The notes beneath the pieces were generated by a model. The model had not been told where the DNA came from. It saw only the letters and a list, made by a program, of their open reading frames with translations, and ran no database searches. A program made the translations under genes and the position numbers. Below are positions 58,994 to 64,000 of a stretch of DNA of 64,000 bases, piece after piece. Numbering within the stretch: the first letter of the stretch is position 1; each line of letters begins with the position of its first letter. The DNA is taken from the NCBI RefSeq assembly GCF_010093445.1, contig NZ_PDWW01000001.1, positions 248,001 to 312,000 of the forward strand, given 5' to 3'. Source of the DNA: Pseudoxanthomonas japonensis (GTDB taxonomy: Bacteria > Pseudomonadota > Gammaproteobacteria > Xanthomonadales > Xanthomonadaceae).

Positions 58994-60877
58994 TCACTGC
59001 GTGAAGGCAGGTTGCCGCAACCGCCACCCCAGCCCCGACCAGCGGCTCGCATGCCGCGACAGCGCGTCGCGGATCACCGGGTCGCTGCCGGCGACATGCA
59101 GCTCGCGTCGGGCGCGGGTGATGCCGGTGTAGACCAGTTCGCGCGACAACACGCGGTTGACGCGGGCGGGCAGCAGCAGCCAGACCGTGTCGAACTCCGA
59201 GCCCTGCGCCTTGTGCACCGTCATCGCGAAGGCCGACTCGTGCGCGGGCAGCGCGGCGGGATGGAAGGCGCGCGGTTGCGCGGGATCTTCACCAGGGAAC
59301 CATGCGACCAGCGCACCGTCGTCGTCGCGCAGGCAGAGGCCGATGTCGCCGTTGAACAGGCGGTGGCGGTAGCTGTTCTCGGTGACGATCAGCATCTGGC
59401 CGTGGAAGTGGCCGGGTCCGCCGCGTGGCGTGCCGGCACCGTTGTCCACCAGCAGGCGCTCGATGCGCGCGTTGAGGGTACGCGCACCCTGCGGGCCCTC
59501 GCGCACGGCGGTGAGCAGGCGCAGGCGCGTGGATTGCGCGAGCGCATCGGCCGGCGTGGCCGCATGCGTCAGCGATCGCCAATGCGCGAGCAATGCGTCG
59601 CGGCGCGCGTCGAGCGGATCGGCGAGGCCCTCGTGGAAGTGCACGTTCGACAGCGTGCCGCCGCGCAGCAGGTCGAGCGCGGTATCGGCATCGCCGTCGC
59701 GCACCGCGGCGGCGAGCGGCGCGAGTTGCAGCGCTTCGCTCTGGCGCCAGCCGCGCTGGAGGTGCACGCGGACGCCGGGGAATGTGGGGAGAGACGGCGC
59801 TGGATCCCCGCGCTCGCGGGGATGGCGGCCGGCGGGTTCGCCGAGCAGCGGATGCAGCGCGGCCGCGTCGTCGTGCGCGAGCGTGTCGCCATCGCCGGCA
59901 GCACCGAGGATCGCGGCCAGCACGTCGCCGGCTTCGACCGACGGCAGCTGGTCGGGATCGCCCAACAGCACCAGGCGCGTGCCGTCGGCGACGGCGTCGA
60001 CCAGCTTGGCCATCAGCGGCAGATCGATCATCGAGGCTTCGTCGACCACCACCACGTCGAACGGCAACGGATTGTCGCGGTTGTGGCGGAAGCGCGGCGA
60101 GTCGGGAATCGTGCCGAGCAGGCGATGCAGCGTGGTGCCGGTGGCGGGCAATGCGGCGAGCAGGTCGGCGTCGATGCCGGCAGCGGCCAGCGCCTGCACG
60201 GCATGGCGCACGCTTTCCGCCATGCGTTCGGCGGCACGGCCGGTGGGTGCCGCCAGTGCGATGCGCGGCATGCCACGACCGGCGTGACGCGCCTGCGCTG
60301 CCAGCAACACCAGCAGGCGCGCGGTGGTGGTGGTCTTGCCGGTGCCGGGGCCACCGGTGACCAGCAGCAGTGCATGGCGCAACGCGAGCGCGGCAGCCCG
60401 TGCCTGGTGGCCATCGTGCGCCGCCGGCGGGAACAGCGTGGCGAACAGCGGTGCGAACGGCTCGATGCCGGCATCCGTCACCGTGCCCGTCGCGATGCGC
60501 TGCAGGCCGAGCGCCAGCGTGCGTTCGTATTCGCGGTAGCGGCGCAGGTAGAGCAGGTCGCCTTCCAGCACCAGTGGCGCATGCGGATCGGCGACGGCGT
60601 CGGCATCGCCCGGCGTGGCGACCCAGCGCGACGCAGCGAGCTGCGCGCGCCAGCCGCCTTCGTCGGGCCAGGCCGCCTCCAGGCTCGTATCGAGCAGCGC
60701 CTGCGGCGATGCCAGCGACACGCCGGCATGGCCTTTGGCGACCGCCAGCGAGGCCAGCGCGGCGGCGGCGAGCACCGCGTCCGGCGTGTCGCGATCCAGC
60801 CGGCGGAGGCTCTGCGCGAGGGCATGGTCCAGCGTGCGCAGGTGGCCACCGCGATACAGCGCGTCGAGCAGGCTCAT
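58994..60877 (-). CDS. recD: Exonuclease V (RecBCD) alpha subunit, RecD
   Basis: A 627-residue superfamily 1B DNA helicase of the RecBCD recombination/repair complex, the 5'-3' motor. Walker A TGGPGTGKTTT is at residues 174-184, VVVDEASMID (Walker B) near 276-285, GDPDQLPSV (motif III) at 306-314 and the C-terminal TVHKAQGSEF and VYTGITRARREL. A short insertion at about 350-362 (GRHPRERGDPAPS) coincides with a palindromic repeat, see findings. The ATG at 60875-60877 overlaps the recB stop (ATGA). Confidence 0.95.
   Translation of the reverse strand: MSLLDALYRGGHLRTLDHALAQSLRRLDRDTPDAVLAAAALASLAVAKGHAGVSLASPQALLDTSLEAAWPDEGGWRAQLAASRWVATPGDADAVADPHAPLVLEGDLLYLRRYREYERTLALGLQRIATGTVTDAGIEPFAPLFATLFPPAAHDGHQARAAALALRHALLLVTGGPGTGKTTTTARLLVLLAAQARHAGRGMPRIALAAPTGRAAERMAESVRHAVQALAAAGIDADLLAALPATGTTLHRLLGTIPDSPRFRHNRDNPLPFDVVVVDEASMIDLPLMAKLVDAVADGTRLVLLGDPDQLPSVEAGDVLAAILGAAGDGDTLAHDDAAALHPLLGEPAGRHPRERGDPAPSLPTFPGVRVHLQRGWRQSEALQLAPLAAAVRDGDADTALDLLRGGTLSNVHFHEGLADPLDARRDALLAHWRSLTHAATPADALAQSTRLRLLTAVREGPQGARTLNARIERLLVDNGAGTPRGGPGHFHGQMLIVTENSYRHRLFNGDIGLCLRDDDGALVAWFPGEDPAQPRAFHPAALPAHESAFAMTVHKAQGSEFDTVWLLLPARVNRVLSRELVYTGITRARRELHVAGSDPVIRDALSRHASRWSGLGWRLRQPAFTQ
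59804..59823. repeat. Palindromic repeat inside recD
   Basis: ATCCCCG/CGGGGAT hairpin with a CGCTCG loop, within the flanking TGG...GGC context typical of the intergenic repeats called family E here. It encodes RHPRERGDP in frame in RecD (residues 351-359). Confidence 0.7.
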
Positions 60878-63800
60878 GCGGCGGCCTCCGTCGCGTGGCC
60901 GGCGAACAGCGCGTCGAGCGCATGCACCAGGTCCGGAGCGAAGCGCTGCGCATGCACGCCGGGCGAGGGCTTCTGCGCGAGATCCAGGCCGCGGCAGAAC
61001 AGGTAGCGGATGCCGCCGAAGTCGCGTGCGTAGTCGTACGCATCGCCGAGCCGGAAGCGCAGCCAGCGGTGCAGGGCGAGCGTGTAGATCAGCGCCTGCA
61101 GGTCGTACTCGCTGTGCGCCATCGCCTGCTGCATGGCGACGGCGTCGTAGCCGGGCAGCTGGTTGGACTTGTAGTCGAGCACGTACCAGCGGCCCTCGTG
61201 CACGTAGGTGAGGTCGATCAGGCCGGTCATCAGCCCTTCCAGCCGCTGGCGCGCGCCGAACGCCGTGCGATGGCGCAGCAGGCCGTGGCGGTGCAGCAGC
61301 GTCAGCAGCGCCGGCACGCCAGTGGTCTGCATGGCGAAGTGGAATTCGATTTCCGCGCGGCGCTGGTCGGCCGGCACATCGGCCAGGCGCACGCCCTCGG
61401 GCAGCACGGTGCCGAGCGTGTGCCCGACCAGCGGCACCAGCACGTCCAGCCCGTCGGCGACCTCGGCCTCCGCGTAGCCGCCTTCGCGCAGGGCATCGGC
61501 GATGACGAGATCCTGCCCGTCGGGTGCGGCGTCGCCGGGCCGCCAGTCGCGCCATGCGGCGAAGTCGGCGTGTTCCAGCGCACCGTGCATCACCACGCCG
61601 AAACGGCTGCCGGCGAAGCGCGGATCGATGACGGCAGGCACCGCAGCATCGCGCGGCGCCTCGTCGATGTCCGACGCCGGGGCTTCGTCCTCGCCGCCGG
61701 GATCGGCCTGCGTGGCCGCGGCCAGCGGATCGGCGCCGCCGTCGGCATGCGCGAGCTGGGTGAAGCTATAGACCCACCAGTCCGGCGCGATGCGGCGCAT
61801 GGCGCTGCGCGCGGGCGCGACGGCGGCCTCGCGTTCGGGCGGCAGGCGCGGCGGCGGCGCTTCAGCCGGGCCTTCGACGATGCGCACGTCGGCATGTGTG
61901 CCGAGCAGGGCGAGGTCGGCGATCAGCGGTGCGAGCCGGCTCTTGCCGAGATCGGCGACATCCCCGGCGGCGATCCACAGCGCATGTTCGGCGCGGGTCA
62001 GGCCGACATAAAGCAGACGCGCGTCTTCGGCGATGGCTTCGCGGCGCGCGGCATCGCCGGCGGCCTTCCAGGCGGAATCGTCCTTGTCGAGCTTCCACTG
62101 CAGCACGCGCTGCGTGCCGTCATGGACCACGCGGTGGCGACCGCTGTCGGGACGCGAGGTGCCCAGGCCCGCGAACGGCAGGTAGACCAGCGGATATTCC
62201 AGTCCCTTGCTCTTGTGCAGGGTGACGATCTGCACGCGCAGCGCGTCGGATTCCAGCCGCAGCAGCTGTGTTTCATCGTTCGCATCGGCCTCGGCCATGC
62301 GGGCCTGCAGCCAGTCCAGCAGGCCGTGCAGGCCCAGCGTCTGCGCCGCGGCTTCCTGCAACTGCTCGCCGAGCTGCAGGTAGTTGGTCAGGCGGCGCTC
62401 GCCATCAAGCAGGCCCAGCAGCCGCTCGGCCTGCACGGCGCACAGTTCGGACACCAGTGCGAACGGCCCGCCGCGCTGCCAGCGCTCGCGCCAGTGCAGC
62501 AGGCGCGACTGGTGCCGGCGTTGCGCCTCGCCATCCTCGTCCAGTGCGGCAAGCGCGGTCGCGTCTTCGCCCAGCAGCACGGTGGCGAGCGCGGCGCGCA
62601 ACCGACCGTTGTCGGCGGGGTGCAGCAACGCCAGCAGCAGCGTGCGCAGTTCGCCCGCTTCGGTGCTGGCGAACAGGCTCTGCTTGCCGGCGGCCACGGC
62701 TGGCACGCCGGCACGCGCGAGGGCCTGTTGCACGCGGGTGGCTTCCTTGTGGTTGCGCACCAGCACGGCGATGTCGCCGGGTCGGACAGGACGTCCGTCG
62801 ATCCGTGCACGACCTGCACGGGCGTCGCCGAGCACGCGATGGATGTCGGCCACGCAGGCGGCGGTCGCCGCCTCGCGCGAGCCGTCGGCGTCGAGCGCGC
62901 CGCCTGCCTCGTTGCGCAGCAGGCGCAGGGTCAGCGCGGGGGCGGCACCGTCATCCTGGCGATAGTCGTCATCGCCGCGCTTGCCACCAGGTTCGACCGG
63001 TTCGAAGCGGATGTCGGGATGCGCGAACGCTTCCTGCCCGGTCGCGGACGCACCTTCGTACAGCGCGCGCACCGCGCGCAGCACCGACGGCCGCGAGCGG
63101 AAGTTGTGCGCCAGCCGCGGCGCCTCGTCGGCCACGCCGCGCGCGAGCAGATAGGTCGCGACATCGCCGCCGCGGAAGCCATAGATGGCCTGCTTGGGAT
63201 CGCCGATCAGGAACAACGCGGGCGTTTCGCCCAGCGCGCGCACCTCATCGGAATCGCCGAACACGCGCGCGAAGATCCGCCACTGGCGCTCGTCGGTGTC
63301 CTGGAACTCGTCCACCAGCGCGACGCGGTACTGCGCGCGAAGCGCGGCGACCAGCGCCTGCCGGCGCGGACCGTCGAGTGCGATGGCGACACGTTCGATC
63401 AGGTCGTCGTAGGTCTGCACGCGGCGCGTGCGCTTGAGGTCGTCGAGCCGGCGCCGGGCGTCGTCGCGCAGGCGGTGCAGCAGGCCGACACGCAGGCGGA
63501 GCTGCAGCTGCTGCCAGGCGTCGTCGGCCTCGCACCAGTCGCGCCACGCATCGAACAGCGGCGAGACAGGCACGCGGGCATCGTTTGTGTCCTTGCAGAA
63601 GCCGCGCAATGCGTCCGGCAACAGCTTCTGCACATGCGTCTTGTCGGTGCGCGGCCACTCGGCCAGCGCGGCGCCCGCCTGCAGTTCCTCGAACGCCTTG
63701 TCGAAGCTGGGCCGGCGCGCGCGGCGGCCATCGAAGACCTTGTGGTCGAACGCGGCGGCGATGGCGGCCTGCGCATCAGCCAGGTGCAGGCCGATCGCAT

Positions 63801-64000
63801 CCACCAGATGCGCGGCACGACCGGCACGGGTCGCCTGCACGGCGACCTGGCGTTCGCCGTCGTCGCCGGACGGTACGGGCGGCAACAGCGGCAACGGGCC
63901 GCACAGCGCGGGCAGGTCGTCGGCAAGCGCATCCGGACCGCCCCACAGGCCGGCCAGCGCATCGACCGTTGCGGGATCGGCGGCATACGTGCGCCACAGG
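60874..64000 (-). CDS. recB: Exonuclease V beta subunit, RecB (C-terminal part)
   Basis: The C-terminal 1041 residues; the N-terminal helicase part with Walker A lies beyond the window. Visible motifs: VDEFQDTDERQWRIF (Walker B), LIGDPKQAIYGFRGGD, VTLHKSKGLEYPLVYLPFAG (motif V), LLYVGLTRAEHALW (motif VI) and the nuclease-domain YVLDYKSNQLPGYD (Asp, Lys of the RecB nuclease) near the end. It is the 3'-5' helicase and nuclease of RecBCD for double-strand break repair. The TGA overlaps the recD start. The frame is open through 64000. Confidence 0.95.
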   Translation of the reverse strand, partial: LWRTYAADPATVDALAGLWGGPDALADDLPALCGPLPLLPPVPSGDDGERQVAVQATRAGRAAHLVDAIGLHLADAQAAIAAAFDHKVFDGRRARRPSFDKAFEELQAGAALAEWPRTDKTHVQKLLPDALRGFCKDTNDARVPVSPLFDAWRDWCEADDAWQQLQLRLRVGLLHRLRDDARRRLDDLKRTRRVQTYDDLIERVAIALDGPRRQALVAALRAQYRVALVDEFQDTDERQWRIFARVFGDSDEVRALGETPALFLIGDPKQAIYGFRGGDVATYLLARGVADEAPRLAHNFRSRPSVLRAVRALYEGASATGQEAFAHPDIRFEPVEPGGKRGDDDYRQDDGAAPALTLRLLRNEAGGALDADGSREAATAACVADIHRVLGDARAGRARIDGRPVRPGDIAVLVRNHKEATRVQQALARAGVPAVAAGKQSLFASTEAGELRTLLLALLHPADNGRLRAALATVLLGEDATALAALDEDGEAQRRHQSRLLHWRERWQRGGPFALVSELCAVQAERLLGLLDGERRLTNYLQLGEQLQEAAAQTLGLHGLLDWLQARMAEADANDETQLLRLESDALRVQIVTLHKSKGLEYPLVYLPFAGLGTSRPDSGRHRVVHDGTQRVLQWKLDKDDSAWKAAGDAARREAIAEDARLLYVGLTRAEHALWIAAGDVADLGKSRLAPLIADLALLGTHADVRIVEGPAEAPPPRLPPEREAAVAPARSAMRRIAPDWWVYSFTQLAHADGGADPLAAATQADPGGEDEAPASDIDEAPRDAAVPAVIDPRFAGSRFGVVMHGALEHADFAAWRDWRPGDAAPDGQDLVIADALREGGYAEAEVADGLDVLVPLVGHTLGTVLPEGVRLADVPADQRRAEIEFHFAMQTTGVPALLTLLHRHGLLRHRTAFGARQRLEGLMTGLIDLTYVHEGRWYVLDYKSNQLPGYDAVAMQQAMAHSEYDLQALIYTLALHRWLRFRLGDAYDYARDFGGIRYLFCRGLDLAQKPSPGVHAQRFAPDLVHALDALFAGHATEAAA

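Overview
The window is high-GC, densely coded bacterial chromosome. Gene content and repeats point to a gammaproteobacterium of the Xanthomonadaceae, most like Pseudoxanthomonas or its relatives. This is an inference from protein style, the many secreted hydrolases with signal peptides, and the short palindromic intergenic repeats. No rRNA, tRNA, CRISPR array, transposase or prophage gene was found. Most of the window is core or housekeeping DNA, with one accessory-looking block at 21.4-31.6 kb.

Layout. 0-6 kb: secreted hypotheticals, an AEC transporter, an alpha/beta hydrolase overlapping zapE, then a sirtuin and a lipoprotein. 6-12.5 kb: an esterase, an EnvZ/OmpR-type two-component pair, small secreted proteins (one Gly/Ser/Asn-rich, one EF-hand), a sterol-desaturase-like membrane protein and a 2-oxoadipate dioxygenase (HglS-like). 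12.7-16.9 kb: an NrdR box, a promoter and a cobalamin riboswitch ahead of nrdA-nrdB (class Ia ribonucleotide reductase). 17-21.3 kb: a thioesterase and nicotinamidase converging on a repeat doublet, then metE with its own cobalamin riboswitch on the minus strand. 21.4-31.6 kb: three large secreted repeat proteins in tandem plus a decayed fourth copy. 31.8-41 kb: a beta-lactamase-fold hydrolase, a penicillin V acylase-like hydrolase, an I78 inhibitor lipoprotein, purU, an APC permease, and two secreted M20 amidohydrolases around a TauE-type exporter. 41-49 kb: a Ser/Thr kinase with a long repeat tail, a YchJ-like protein, folE, an M3 peptidase lipoprotein and a glycosyltransferase. 49-58 kb: small conserved proteins, a methyltransferase, alpha/beta hydrolases, a GFA-like protein and an EAL-domain protein. 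58-64 kb: two small unknown genes, then recD and most of recB, running off the right edge.

How the genes work together. nrdAB and metE are the B12-independent versions of enzymes that also exist in B12-dependent forms, and both lie behind cobalamin riboswitches. The window therefore shows a B12-sparing switch covering DNA precursor and methionine synthesis. Both leaders can also form a helix that buries the ribosome binding site. The nrd promoter additionally carries an NrdR-like box touching the -35 element.

The most unusual region is the tandem surface-protein cluster. Its members have different N-terminal heads, share CnaB-like beta modules with candidate isopeptide residues and cysteine pairs, and end in the same DUF11-type tail with no recognisable anchor. 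At least five families of palindromic repeats punctuate the intergenic DNA. One supplies the stop codons of two genes and another appears to have inserted in frame into recD.
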